Origin: Nageia nagi
Taxonomy: Eukaryota; Pinophyta
Length of the DNA stretch: 64,000 bases
Reading direction: 5' to 3'
NCBI GenBank assembly: GCA_050084985.1
Contig: JBITNC010000001.1
Span: 125,302,001 to 125,366,000 of the forward strand
A model generated the notes under the pieces. That model was given only the letters and a program-made list of their open reading frames with translations. It ran no database searches and had not been told where the DNA came from. The position numbers and the translations under genes were made by a program. This document shows, piece by piece, positions 23,476-34,031 of the stretch (the stretch's first letter is position 1; each line of letters starts with the position of its first letter).

Positions 23476-24829
23476 TATAATATCCCCAAAAATTCTCTTA
23501 TACAAATTAGCTAAATAAAATATCAAAGCTAGCCCTCAAGCATACCATGTCTGATATAGGGCATTAATTACATGTAAAAATAACCAAGAATTCCAATGAC
23601 CAATCTATAAGCAAGAATACAACTTAAATGCCCAACATCATACACTAAGAGTTAAGTATGTTATGCCCAACATACCCTAATATAAGAATGTTGCAATACA
23701 TAAGCATAAATACATAAAATGACTCAATGTGGAAGATATAGAGCATGAACATCATACAATGAGACTATGATAGAGATTCAAGGTACCCATAGTTGTATTA
23801 ATAATGAGAAAATAGCAAATGATACAATACCAAGCCCAAAGGTCAACATTAGCCTCCAAGGAGCCAACTGAGGTACATGTAGTTGTGAGATAGATACTTA
23901 AAATTGGGTAGAATAACCACCTCCTATTAGCAATATGGATGCCTCACTGAAGGGTTACCTCATAGACTAGCTCCTAATGAAGAGACCAGGTGTGGTTTCA
24001 TAATGCCACTAGATGGATTTAGAGATGTATACTACTTATGGATGCCTCAAGGTAGAGTATCCTCACTCACATGAACAACACCCCAATAGTGTAAGATAGA
24101 AGGTATCCTAAGCCTTATACACTCTTCTCTTACACCATGCATAAGGATGCTTAACATTGCTAAGTCTTTAGTTGATTTGAAGAGAAGGGTTTCAATATAA
24201 TAATTAATTCTATCTCATATATGAGGCTCCTTAGCCTTATATAGCTCTTACTAGATCTGTATCTCACATAGGAGTCATCCCCCACCTCTCAATATCAACA
24301 TTAATTTTTGGAAGCTTAAGAACTCCAATATGGTGCTTAGGGGTTAGGTAGGTATGCCTAACATGGATACCAAGGGATCATATATGCTCAACATGAGATC
24401 CTATGATGTCATGCATTCCATGTGAGGATCCAAGGTGCAACATGGGTCTAGGAGTTATGCATGGATGCAAGGGGGTCATCATGAGCCAATGTGGGGGTCT
24501 AAGAGTCTCCCCAAGGTTGGTGCATGTGTACAAGTGCTTCTTAAATCCAATGTTGGGGAAAATAAGTGTTTATCGATGTGCTAGGTGCTATTAAATCCTT
24601 AGGACTCCATAATTATCTTTGGGATCTCCAAGTATATAAATAATAAATAAAAGAACATATCCTAGCTTGGGAGGAAATTTTCCCTCATAGGGCTCAAAAG
24701 TGGTCCAATGGACCTTTATAAATCTATCCTAAGGAACTAGTAACAATTAGTTGAGGAAGTAAATATTTACAAAAAGGGGATCCTCAGGTCTCCAAAATTA
24801 ACTAATTTTTACAAAAAGGGAATGTTACA
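23476..24829 (-). repeat. 5' LTR of element D
   Basis: 1354 bp, collinear with 19160-20471. The terminal TG is decayed to TA on the PBS side. CAACATGG-type units recur at about 24325-24440. The open frame 24403-24594 is incidental. Confidence 0.85.
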
Positions 24830-24842
24830 AAATAACAAGTGA

Positions 24843-24990
24843 AGTTACAAACAAATTCAAGTTTAGTGTCAGCTTCTTTTACTTCTTAAAAACATAATAC
24901 ATCCCAACTACCCACATGATGGGAAATCAAATCTAAATCACTTTGAACTCTATATTTTTGGACTAGGTCCAATAGCCCTCTCACATTCCA
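24843..24990 (-). pseudogene. LINE ORF2, start of the APE endonuclease (first piece)
   Basis: The minus strand reads IIVISWNVRGLLDLVQKYRV and then DVLCF-stop-EVKEADTKLEFVCN. SWNVRGL is the start of plant L1-type endonuclease, and LCLQEVK (here with a stop at Gln) contains its catalytic Glu region. The sequence ends where element C inserted. The endonuclease would nick target DNA to prime LINE reverse transcription. It is a pseudogene. Confidence 0.8.
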
Positions 24991-26420
24991 TGAGATAACA
25001 ATAATTGATAACTGTTAAGATGTAGATCATCCTCTACCTCCATAACATCCTCTATATCCCCTAAGTTACATAGGGATTCAAATGCATAAACTGATTGTGG
25101 AATGGGTGCTTCATTCCATTTTCTTTTATACAGAGTAAAATTCTCAAGAAGAGGATTTTGAAAGATTATACCATTATATTCTTTGGGTGGAGAAACATAG
25201 CTAGAGCATGTGACTATGCTCTCTGAAGTATGATGATTGGAAACTATTGAGGCATAGCTTTGTGGCTCTATAAAAAAAATTCTATCTTGGATAGAAGAAG
25301 ATACTTTAGGTTGAACTAGAAGGGGAGTGAAAGGACATGGGTGAGCTTTTGGGGGTGCCAACATCTATGCCTAACCATTTAACTAATGGTTTTATATGTT
25401 ATTTAATGGGGTACATCCATTATGATTTTCCTTTCTACCTTGTGTTCTATTTCCTTTATTATTGCTATGAGTATCTTGACAATTTCCTCTAATAATGTTA
25501 CATTAAGCATTTTGACCATTATTTGTAGGAGCTAGATTTTGTTTAAATCTATCAGCTATAAGCAAATATTCCTTAATATTATGGTTTAGAGATTGATAGC
25601 AGAAATAAGTGTTTGATATGCCTATATATTAAACCCTTCTATGAAGCATCTTATCCTTGAATGTAATGTCAACAATCTCAAGTAAATATTTAGTAAGATC
25701 TACCTTAACACAAATTCTCTTAAATGACCTTATTGAAAAGAATTTGGGTTCCTCAAAGAAAAAAAACTTGCCTAAAGGTTTATGCATGTTATGCAAAAAA
25801 CCCTAGTAAGGTATGGGAATATTTGAAAAGTCCACCCATATAGGGAATTCAATTGAGGTAATTTTGTCTACCATAAAATCCTTATTATATCCTTTTGGAA
25901 TCATAAGCAAGTTCCTAATAGACCAAGTACCTCAAGAAAGTATTTTCTTAGCATGTTCTTCTTTAGAAAAGATAAATAAAAAATAGCCTTTTGTAAGGTT
26001 TTGGATAGAATCGCATGGGGATCCCAAACTTGGTTGACCCAGGATCGTAACAAAGTATCATTTGGGATTTGACCCAAGAAATAACCAATAACAGTTGCTT
26101 CTCATACCAATCACTTGCAAACTGAAAAATATCAATAGAAATTAAACCTTAGAAACATAATTGTTACTTTGTGGAACACCTTCAAGATAAATATTATGGG
26201 TCTCTTCCTCAGTTTTATTGCTCACATTCCTCACTTCAACAACTCCATAATTCCTTGGACTAGACATACGAGCATAGATTATAATAAATGTTAGACCTTC
26301 ACCTAAGGAGGAGTTACTCCATGATAGATCAATTGTACTATTCTTGCAATTAATTATGATATGATGGTGGGAATGCCCTAAGCTCTAATTTTTAACCATG
26401 CAAGATAAATCTATTAGCGA
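24991..26420 (-). pseudogene. LINE ORF1 (DUF4283-type RNA-binding protein with zinc knuckle)
   Basis: Read from about 26400 leftwards, the middle part (about 25690-26080) gives KGYFLFIFSKEEHAKKIL, then GTWSIRNLLMIPKGYNKDF and SIEFPIWVDFSNIPIPY. These are hallmarks of the DUF4283 domain of plant LINE ORF1. A decayed zinc-knuckle segment (YFCCQSLNHNIKEY) follows near 25570-25620. A 127-aa open frame (24981-25364) is the proline- and serine-rich C-terminal linker, and it overlaps the start of ORF2. One or two frameshifts break the domain. The 5' end near 26420 is poorly defined. Confidence 0.75.
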
Positions 26421-26499
26421 AACATAGAAGCTATCCTCACATTATTTGAACTGATATATTCATAAAATTTTCATCTTCTGGAAATAGATTTTTTGAAAT

Positions 26500-27111
26500 A
26501 GAATTTACAATTATCAAAATTTATGAATCTTTATTATGAGAAGATGTTTAAGTAAAAAAGGCCATGGGATTCATTTTCTAATATGCCTTCTTATATAAAA
26601 TCTTTTTTTCACATACCACCTATAACTATGATCTATGATATTTGAATTCATTTTATAAAAGTGTTTTGGTTAATATATCATTAATCATATTTTCTCAAGA
26701 ATAATACTCTATCTTAACCTCTTCTTGTTACACTTTATCTCTATATTGAAATAAAAATGAAATTGAATAGAGATGTGCTTAATTCATCTATATTTGATCT
26801 TTAGTGATGGAAATGTAAATTTGGTTATCAAAAAATAGATGTATATATGAATATTATTTAATGTTCAAGTCTTCCACTAATTTATATAACCAAATTATCT
26901 CTTTAGTCAGAGAATGAGAAGCCTTCATATATTTTTTTAGTACTTGAGAGTGTTGTAAAATTTTGTTTATTGTTAATTAATAACACAATGCATCCATTAA
27001 GCATAAATCAATATCATATCTTTGGTATTCTTATTTTATGGTCTCCTCTCTAACCTATTTCTTCCATTAATAATTAACTAATATTTAATCTTGATTATGA
27101 TCTCCACCCTT
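26500..27111 (-). pseudogene. Fragment J: RNase H end of an unrelated Ty1/copia element
   Basis: The minus strand encodes STKKIYEASHSLTKEIIWLY then KLVEDLNIK near 26840-26950. Next are FDNQIYISITKDQIYMN and, near 26660-26720, VKIEYYS then ENMINDILTKTLL. These are the conserved C-terminal RNase H motifs of copia polyproteins. It differs clearly from the A/K/M/F/G/H family (FTKPLLK versus ILTKTLL). Element E inserted at its right end (ATATG at 27112); I could not recognise its continuation beyond 42824. Confidence 0.75.
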
Positions 27112-27116
27112 ATATG
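27112..27116. repeat. Target-site duplication ATATG, left copy (element E)
   Basis: ATATG directly precedes the left LTR of E and recurs at 42820-42824 directly after the right LTR. Confidence 0.85.
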
Positions 27117-27566
27117 TATTAGAATGTATAATGCATTATTGTCTTCTTCTATGTAATCCACTTAACATTTAAAATACCTCTAAATACCTTTAAGTTTTAA
27201 GTGAATAAAATATTATGTAACCTTAACCTAACCCTTGGGTACAAAGGTAATTAAAGGGAGGATTTTTCCCTATAAATAAAGGGCCCCCTTCTAGTTTTCT
27301 CACTCAAAGTTTACAATCAAGTTTGTAGTATTGTTATGCTTTAGGATTGTTAGGAGAAGTAGGAAGAGTTATAAGAGAGGCACTTTGTGAATGAGAAAGA
27401 TCTTAGTTAGTGTATGTACTCTCTTACATGAGAGGAACCACTTTACATGTGTGTCAAATTTGTGAGATTGGTTATTATGTTAAAGTGTTGAATTATTGAA
27501 CGTTGAAAGGGCTTTCAAGTGACCTTGGGAGATAATGATTTTATTCTTTAATATTTAAATCCTTCA
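27117..27566 (+). repeat. 5' LTR of element E
   Basis: It starts TATTAGAATG (decayed TGTTGGAATG) and ends TCCTTCA. A TATA box TATAAATA lies at 27271-27278. It pairs with 42372-42819. Confidence 0.9.
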
Positions 27567-27568
27567 TT

Positions 27569-27580
27569 TGGTATCATAGC
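27569..27580 (+). promoter_or_regulatory. Primer-binding site of element E
   Basis: TGGTATCATAGC, two bases after the LTR, differs by one base from the initiator-methionine site TGGTATCAGAGC. Confidence 0.85.
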
Positions 27581-28358
27581 TAACTTGGAGGCTCCTATTC
27601 ACCATTATTGAAGGTCTATTCTACCCCTTTCATCTACTTTGGTGAGGTAAAACCATCTTGAGATATAGAGCTTCTCCTCACTCTCTTAAATTTTGTAAGC
27701 TATTTTTTTTGCAAGATTTGTTTTGCTAAAATTTAGCTCTTTTAAGCTTTTGTTATTTCTTACACAAGCTATTTTGTGTTAAAATTAGGCTTTAAGCTTA
27801 TATATGTGTTAAAATAGCTTCTTGATGTAAGAATAGCTTACAAATTAAGAAGGATGTTAATACTTCTTAACAATTATTTTTGGTACTAACATTCTCTTTT
27901 TTATAAGATATTAACTTATTTTTAAGAGTTTATATGTAGTTTTAAGTATTATTATATGATAGTTTATAACATTATGTGCTATATTAGTTATTTTGTAAAG
28001 TTTTATTTTGTGATTTTCTAAAAAATTATAACTTTCTTCATTAAGTTATTCTTTATAAAAAAAAATTGCATATATAAGAAATTTAGATATAATTAATTTG
28101 TATAAAATTGTATGGACTTCCATCCAAATTAAAAATGATTTTGTAAAAATATTGCTAAAGGTTATAAAATTTACCCTACCCTTGACAATTTCATATGATT
28201 TAATTTGAAATCCATTTATCTTATGTATTAACAAATATTTAATGTGCAATGGTTATATTACAAATATATAATCATTCCTTCAAATATATTTATTAATTTC
28301 ATAATCTTTAATTTTATGTGGGCAAGCTATTTTTCAATTAATTAAAATTGAAATTATG
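27581..28358 (+). other. Leader of element E
   Basis: AT-rich noncoding sequence after the PBS, with no gag start recognisable. It ends at a sharp composition change at 28359. Confidence 0.6.
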
Positions 28359-28397
28359 AGCCGGAGGTGCACGACCTGCTAGGGAACGTGACACAGG
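28359..28397. other. Short GC-rich filler at the 5' breakpoint of copy K
   Basis: About 39 bp containing GGAGGTGCACGACC and AGGGAACGTGAC stand out from AT-rich surroundings. They separate E leader from copia coding sequence. The origin is not recognised; filler DNA from end joining is one reading. Confidence 0.35.
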
Positions 28398-29670
28398 ATA
28401 AGTATAAAAAGTTTAAGAACTTTCATAAGTATAAAAAGGATGTAGTTATGATAGGTGATAACTTTACCCTTGAAGTCCAAAAAATTGGGAGTGTGCTAAT
28501 TCATGAAAAAGTTCTTAAAAATGTTCTCTATGTTTCTAAGTTAAGGATGAACCTTCTCTTCATGATCCAAGTTGCTAGAAAAAGGTACTCTTTTGAGTTC
28601 GACTCTCAATCTTGGTGCATTAAGAAAGGACTTACCACTTTGATTAAAATATCAGTGAAAGATAACCTCTACATTATGGATCAAGTTCTATCAAAGATGT
28701 GTCTTACTTATAGTGTGTGTTTTAAAGGTAATCTTTGGCACCATCGTTTAAGGCACCCTAACCACAAGAGTATTCAAGTCATGAAAGACCAAGAACTTAT
28801 GGAAGGTTTGCCTTCAATTTCTCTTTCGGTTGGTTTATAAAGAAGTGCATTTTTGGTAAGATGCATAGATAAAAGTTTGAAAAAATAAGGCAACAAGAGC
28901 ATCTCAATCTCTTCAACTTATGCATTCAAATTTGATGGGTCCATTTTAGACTAAGTCACTTGGAGGAGCATCTTACATATTGACCTTTATTGATGACTTT
29001 AGTAGGATGAATTTTGGGTATCTAATTAAGCATAAGGATTAAACCTTTGAGAGTTTTAAGAATTTTAAAGCCTTTATTGAGAATCAAACTAACCTTAAAA
29101 TTAAGATGCTGAGATAAATAATGAGGGAGAATATAATATCAATAAGTTCAATAACTATTATGCTAAGTATGGAATCAAAAGGTAGTTTACAATTCCATAC
29201 ACTCCTCAGCAAAATGGTGTTGTTGAAAGGAAAAAATAGAATAATTATGGAGATGGTTAGATGCATGTTGGGTAATCTTCCAAAATTCTTATGGGGTGAA
29301 GCTATGAGCACTACTATTTACACCTTGAATAAGTGCCTCATAAAATCATTCAAAGTAAAACTCCTTTTGAGGTATGGTCAGTAAGAAAACCAAAATTTCT
29401 CACCTTGGGGTGTTTGGTTGTGAAGCATTCTCCTACATTATTTCTAAAAAAAGGAAGAAGTTGGATAAAAGAGCTAAAAAATGCATCTTTGTAGGTTATG
29501 ATAGTTAGCATAGAGGCTATAGACTCTACTCTCCAACCTATAAAGCAATGTTCATTTCAAGGGATGTAAAGTTCAATGAACTTCTTGAAGAATCTACTTT
29601 TAATAAGGATGTTTATGATCTAAAGGACTCTTCAGTTGCTCCTAGCTAGTTGGATATTGACATGGACAAG
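28398..29670 (+). pseudogene. Copia pre-integrase and integrase remnant (copy K)
   Basis: A 157-codon frame (28367-28840, native from about 28398) starts inside the protease/pre-integrase junction at DKYKKFKNFHKYKKD. It carries MIGDNFTLEVQKIGSVLI, LYVSKLRMNLLFMIQVARKR and NLWHHRLRHPNHKSIQVMKD, with the His residues of the HHCC zinc site. The core follows with SYILTFIDDFSR (first Asp present), LR-stop-INEGEYN (second Asp site damaged) and PYTPQQNGVVERK (catalytic Glu present). The C-terminal module is at about 29280-29640, with VFGCEAFSYIISKK and VGYDS. gag and protease are absent: the copy is 5' truncated at 28398. Confidence 0.85.
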
Positions 29671-29779
29671 TCACTAGAGGAACAAAAATCTCCAACATAA
29701 AGGGTAAAAAGGAGCATGACCTTAAACAAATCCTTAATTACCAAAATTGACAACAAGCATGAGCCCTCAACTTTCAAAG

Positions 29780-30800
29780 AAGCTTCTAAGTATGAGTGTT
29801 AGATGGAAGCCATGAAATTCAAGTATAAGGTGATTATGAAAAATAAAACTTGGGACTTGGTTCCTTATCCCAATGAAAAGAATTTGATTGGCAATAAGTG
29901 GATCTATAAGGTCAAGTTCAATTCAATAGGAGATATTGAAAAATATAAGGCAAGGTTAGTAGCTAAAGGTTTTTCTTAGAAATATGATGTAGATTATGAG
30001 AAAACCTTTGCTCTCATGGCAAAGATGCTACTATAGAGTTATCTTTGCTCTTTTTGCAGCTCAAGGATGGAAATTTTTTAACTTGACATCAAGAGTGCAT
30101 TTCTCAATGGTGACTTAGATGTGGAAATCTTCATGAATTAACCAGAAGGTTTATTATGGAAGGTAAAGAGTTCTTTGTGTACAAGCTAAAGAAGTCATTG
30201 TATGGACTTAAGCAAGTACCTTGAGCCTAGTACAGAAAGATTTTAAGGTACTTTGCAAACATTGGATTCTCCAAGTATTTTTTTGACTTTGATCTATATG
30301 TGCTCAATAAAAAAAAAGACATGGTCTTTTTTCTCCTTTATATGGATGATCTTTTGATTACTAGGAATAATGATGAAATCATTCAAGAGTGCATATCCAA
30401 ACTTAAGGCAACATTTGAAATGATTGATCTTGGTATCTTACACTACTATCTTAGAATGCAAGTGTATCAATACAATGATTGTACTTACCTTAATCAATCT
30501 AGGTATATATCAAACATCTTGTAGAAGTTTGGAATGGAGTGTAGATATGCTGCAATTCCAATCTCTCTTGGAATCATTATTTCTCTAAGCTTCAACTCTT
30601 AGTTAGTTGATGCTATAGCTTATAGGCAATTAATTGGTAGTCTTTTGTATTTGACTATATTTAGGCTAGATATTACCTTTACAGTGAATCTGATGGCACA
30701 ATTCATGTAAAAACCTTATGTTGAGCACCTCAATGCTATTAAGTAAATATTGAGGTATGTTATAGGGACTAAGGATCTTGCTCTCACATATTCCAAGTTT
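29780..30800 (+). pseudogene. Copia reverse transcriptase remnant (copy K)
   Basis: It begins with the MEAMKFKYKVIMKNKTWDLV-like segment and NKWIYKVKFNS, then FNLTSRVHFSMVT-like shifted sequence. The active site LLYMDDLLITRNND (YMDD at 30339-30350, frame 30300-30524) is intact. HYYLRMQVYQYNDCTYLNQS is typical of this family. It ends near VIGTKDLALTYSKF at 30790, and RNase H is deleted: sequence jumps to the region just before the polypurine tract (AGAGGGAG, 30847-30854). Confidence 0.85.
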
Positions 30801-30854
30801 CGCTCATTTTCTTCTCACTTACTTACTTTATCCCAATATTGCATGAAGAGGGAG

Positions 30855-31350
30855 TGTTGGAATGTATAATGCATTATTGTAAAGGTTTGTATTAAATATT
30901 TTATACTTAAGGGTATCATTTGATACCTTAAGTATTTAAGTGAATATGATAATGTAACTTGTCCTACACTCCATCTCATGAGCATGGCCCTTGGGTAAAA
31001 GGTTATGCATGTCATGCTTTTGTGCATTGGATAAAAGGATGATCCAAAGAGGGATTTTGGCCTATAAATAGAAGGCTCTCTCTTTGTGATCACACACCAA
31101 TTTGTGGAGTAAAGTTATGCTATAGGATAGAAGTGTAGGAGTTGAGATTAGGAGGATTGTAAGAGAGTTGTATTTGTGATTGAAGTAAATATCTAGTTAG
31201 TAGATGTACTCTTAGTTGGAGGAACCACTTACATCTTATGTTATGAGATTGTTTTGTGAGTTTGTTAGATGTAATTGTGAGCTTTCATGTGATCTTGGTA
31301 GTTTAGGATATTCTTGTTATAGTTCATTCTCTTAGGTAATAAACAATGAT
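30855..31350 (+). repeat. LTR of copy K
   Basis: It starts TGTTGGAATGTATAATGCAT, with a TATAAATA box at 31063-31070 and a palindrome at 30903-30935. It aligns end to end with the M LTRs (499-501 bp). The sequence after it (TTTGGAATTGAAGC) resembles a decayed PBS, so this LTR may once have served an element to its right as well. Confidence 0.8.
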
Positions 31351-32860
31351 TTGGAATTGAAGCTATGAAGACTCTTCATGGGATGCCAATACTATTAAAG
31401 CCTTAATGTAAAAATATGTCTTAGATCTTGAGTTTTGCAAGATAACAAATACTTGATATAATACGTATTTTGAGAGTAATATTCTTTGTATATTTTTTTT
31501 TGCTTATGTATAATAATGTTACAAAAACTACCATGATTAGTTTGGTTACCATAGATAGATGAATACTCTTCCAACTATGGAAGTGAAGTGTAGGATATGT
31601 GATATATACAAACTAAATATAGACATCTTTCAAATTTTATTAAAACATATTTTTGAGTCATGTATAAAAAACCAGATTAATATAAATTTACCATTTAAAA
31701 AAATTTAAAAAATAAAAAATTATAATTCAATTGTAAAAAAAATTACATTTTTGAAATCTACACTCACTGATCTATAATGGGTTTTAATTTTGTAAAAATA
31801 TTCTATAAAAAATTGTATTAAATACATGTCAAAACTTGATTTTTGCCATTGTCAAATGATAAGAACTTGTATGTCCATGGTCAAGGCTAAGGCTTTCCTT
31901 ACCATGCCTCACTTAAACCAAAAACCAAGGAAAAATCATGGGAAAGCATAATTTAAATTTAAAATGGGATCCTAATACTATTGGGATCCCATTTAAAAAT
32001 AAAATAGGATCCTGTTATCTCCCAATGTTCACAACATCCTACCATTTAGTTTAGAATGAGTCTTTTGAATTCTACTTGAAGGAGATATGGTACCAAAGCA
32101 TTGAGGGTGAGATAGTAGGTATCAGCCTTCATCATTTTGATCTCTTGACTGATATGAGTATAATTATCCAAGAATAAGGAGTGTGTTCTATTATGGTGTT
32201 AGGAGAATTGTATAGAATTATGATGTCAATTTAAGCTTTGAATATTCTTACTCTAAATACATACTTTATTTTATCTATCAATTCAAAATGATAAGTATCA
32301 TTGAGCTTAAGTGGATTATCAATAACAAAATGGTTTCAACCATTCAAAAGCCTAGGCCTAACATAGATTTGTCCAAATATTGCTATGAATTCCACATATC
32401 ATTTTCTCCTTTAACACACTAACAACATTTATTCCCTTTTATAAGGAAACAAGATCTCCAAATGAAGGAATTGGGAACATATTGCAATCCAATCCAAATA
32501 AACAAAGAGAAGATAAAGAAGAAAAATCTCAAATACATTTTTCTAAGATGTTGATTGTGAGATGAAGTAAGGAAGAGCTATCTTATGCAAGATAAGGTGT
32601 TGAATAAAGTGGGTATTTATGATTTTACAAATTTCATGAGCATGTAATGGTATTTGGTGTTAGTAGTGTTGGTAATGAAAAAGTAGCATTTTTATGTAAT
32701 CATGGATAACTATTTCTTCTTCTTATTCTTTAATGGTTGGATTATTTATGGAACCATGTATTTGAGGATAACTAGTGCATAAAACAAATTTTAAACCATG
32801 ACATAAGGGTGACTTTTCTTTTACAATATATAAATTTCTAAGGATTTTTTCATTTCTACT
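31351..32860. other. Unassigned AT-rich stretch inside element E
   Basis: About 1.5 kb with no recognisable coding or repeat signature apart from the possible PBS remnant at its left end. A local direct repeat of TGGGATCC-type sequence lies at about 31965-32010. Confidence 0.4.
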
Positions 32861-32864
32861 TGGT

Positions 32865-33260
32865 TCATATATTCAAACAATAAAATGTGAATATGTAAGG
32901 CTTCTCAACACTATAATGCTCATCTCCAAGTTGAATGAATATTTCATGTATGAAGTTCTCCCAACCATTTGTGAAGTATGCAAAACCATTGAAGTAGTAT
33001 AGTATTCCATACCATAGGAACCCACAAGTGTTTTCCATAACAACATGTCTAGTACCATTCCATTGAATTTTTTCAATGTAGTGTTGGGGGATTGTATGCA
33101 TATAGTAAAAGTAATATTTGAAATTACAAACATATTTTATAACATTATCATCAAATAATATAAGATTTTTTTGGTTTAAGAATCCACAAATTTTTAAACT
33201 AAGATAACCAAAATAATTTTCAATGGAGGACTTACCTTCTAGTGGGATTTTGAGTTGCAC
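32865..33260 (-). pseudogene. Possible B3-domain gene fragment
   Basis: A 131-codon frame without stops, the longest here not explained by a retroelement. Its C-terminal half reads NGTRHVVMENTCGFLWYGI, then YFTNGWENFIHE and FIQLGDE. The G-W-x-x-F core followed by L-x-x-G-D matches the second half of plant B3 DNA-binding domains (REM type), and YYFYYMHTIPQHYIEKI would be the first strands. The frame has no ATG at its 5' end. At its start the minus strand carries AAGGTAAGT (about 33227-33235), a consensus-like donor splice site, so an exon may end there and the B3-like part be a separate exon. The usual F-x-V-x-I-F tail is not clear. It may be a captured or decayed gene fragment. Confidence 0.42.
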
Positions 33261-33522
33261 AAGTGTGATCTCATTGTGTTGTAGTCATCCCCCATGAGAC
33301 CCTCATCGTAATAGTTGCACAACAAGAAAATAATAAGCTCATAGAGTTTTTACAATAAAATATGTAGTTTTATAAAACAAGATCCTACCTTATTATCAAG
33401 ATCCTATGTTAGAAAACAATTTTAAAACTCAAGATCCTATTATGATTTTTAATTTTTATATGTGTATTTCATTTTTATATAGGTTACATTTCATTTTTTT
33501 ATCCTAATCCATGAACCCTAAA
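33261..33522. other. Flank between the B3-like frame and element M
   Basis: AT-rich sequence ending in GAACCCTAAA, the same telomere-like motif that continues right of M at 37394. This suggests M inserted into such a tract. Confidence 0.4.
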
Positions 33523-34021
33523 TATAAGAAATAACACTAACAAGATAATTCTTAAACAACAAGATCACATGAAAGCTCTCAATTCACATCTAACTATCAC
33601 ACAAAGGAATCTCACAAAGATAACACAAGATTAAATGGTTCCTCCAACTAGGAGTACATCCACTAACTAGATCTTTACTTCAATCATAAATATAACTCTC
33701 TTACAATCCTCCTAATCTTTTCTCCTAACCACTATCCTAGAGCATAACTTTACTCCACAAATTGGTGTGTAATCACAAAGAGGGAGCCTTCTATTTATGG
33801 GCCAAAATCCCCCTTTGGATCATCCTTTTATCCAATGTACAAAAGCATGACATGCACATCCTTTTACCCAAGGGGCATGCTCATGACATGGAGTGTAGGA
33901 CAAGTTACATTATCATATTCACTTAAATACTTAAGGTATCAAATGATACCCTTAAGTATTAGTGAACTTACATAGAAGATTTAATATAAACCTTTACAAT
34001 AATGCATTATACATTCCAACA
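33523..34021 (-). repeat. 3' LTR of element M
   Basis: 499 bp. On the minus strand it starts TGTTGGAATGTATAATGCAT and ends in a decayed TTTCTTATA. The palindrome at 33926-33960 pairs AATACTTAAGGTATC with GATACCCTTAAGTATT across an AAAT loop. Confidence 0.9.
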
Positions 34022-34031
34022 CTCCCCCTTA
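34022..34031 (-). promoter_or_regulatory. Polypurine tract of element M
   Basis: The minus strand reads TAAGGGGGAG directly before the LTR. Confidence 0.8.

Larger units (their letters stand above)
19160..24829 (-). mobile_element. Element D: non-autonomous Ty3/gypsy retrotransposon (gag-protease only)
   Basis: Direct repeats of about 1.3 kb (19160-20471 and 23476-24829) are LTRs with TGTAAC...TTACA ends. On the minus strand a PBS with TGGTATCAAAGCT follows the right LTR, and a purine tract GGAGAGGGGAGGCTT precedes the left LTR. The 3-kb interior encodes gag and an aspartic protease, then a 30-bp minisatellite instead of RT, RNase H and integrase. It sits in the last few bases of the C 3' LTR. 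A clear 5-bp duplication is not preserved (GTGAT at left, AAATA at right). Confidence 0.8.
12264..24837 (+). mobile_element. Element C: gag-only LTR retrotransposon with very long LTRs, carrying nested element D
   Basis: Direct repeats at 12264-14850 and 17251-19159 are LTRs. The left one is followed by a PBS and the right one is preceded by an AAAGGGGGATA polypurine tract. The 2.4-kb interior encodes only a gag-like protein, so C is non-autonomous. Layout, PBS and PPT resemble the SIRE-like copia group. The last few bases of the right LTR (TAACA, 24833-24837) lie beyond nested element D. The flanks AGCAA (12259-12263) and AGTGA (24838-24842) would be a target duplication with two transitions, which is suggestive only. 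Confidence 0.7.

Noticed and set aside
12259-24842. A confident target duplication for element C
   Set aside because: AGCAA and AGTGA differ at two of five positions; the placement rests mainly on LINE frame continuity, so the duplication is only suggestive.
30815-31093. 92-aa minus-strand frame over the LTR of K
   Set aside because: It lies mostly antisense to the LTR and overlaps the hairpin; the same region in other LTRs is not open.
33227-33260. Calling a complete multi-exon B3 gene with start and stop
   Set aside because: Only one B3-like frame and a possible donor site are visible; no convincing upstream exon, acceptor or start codon could be supported.
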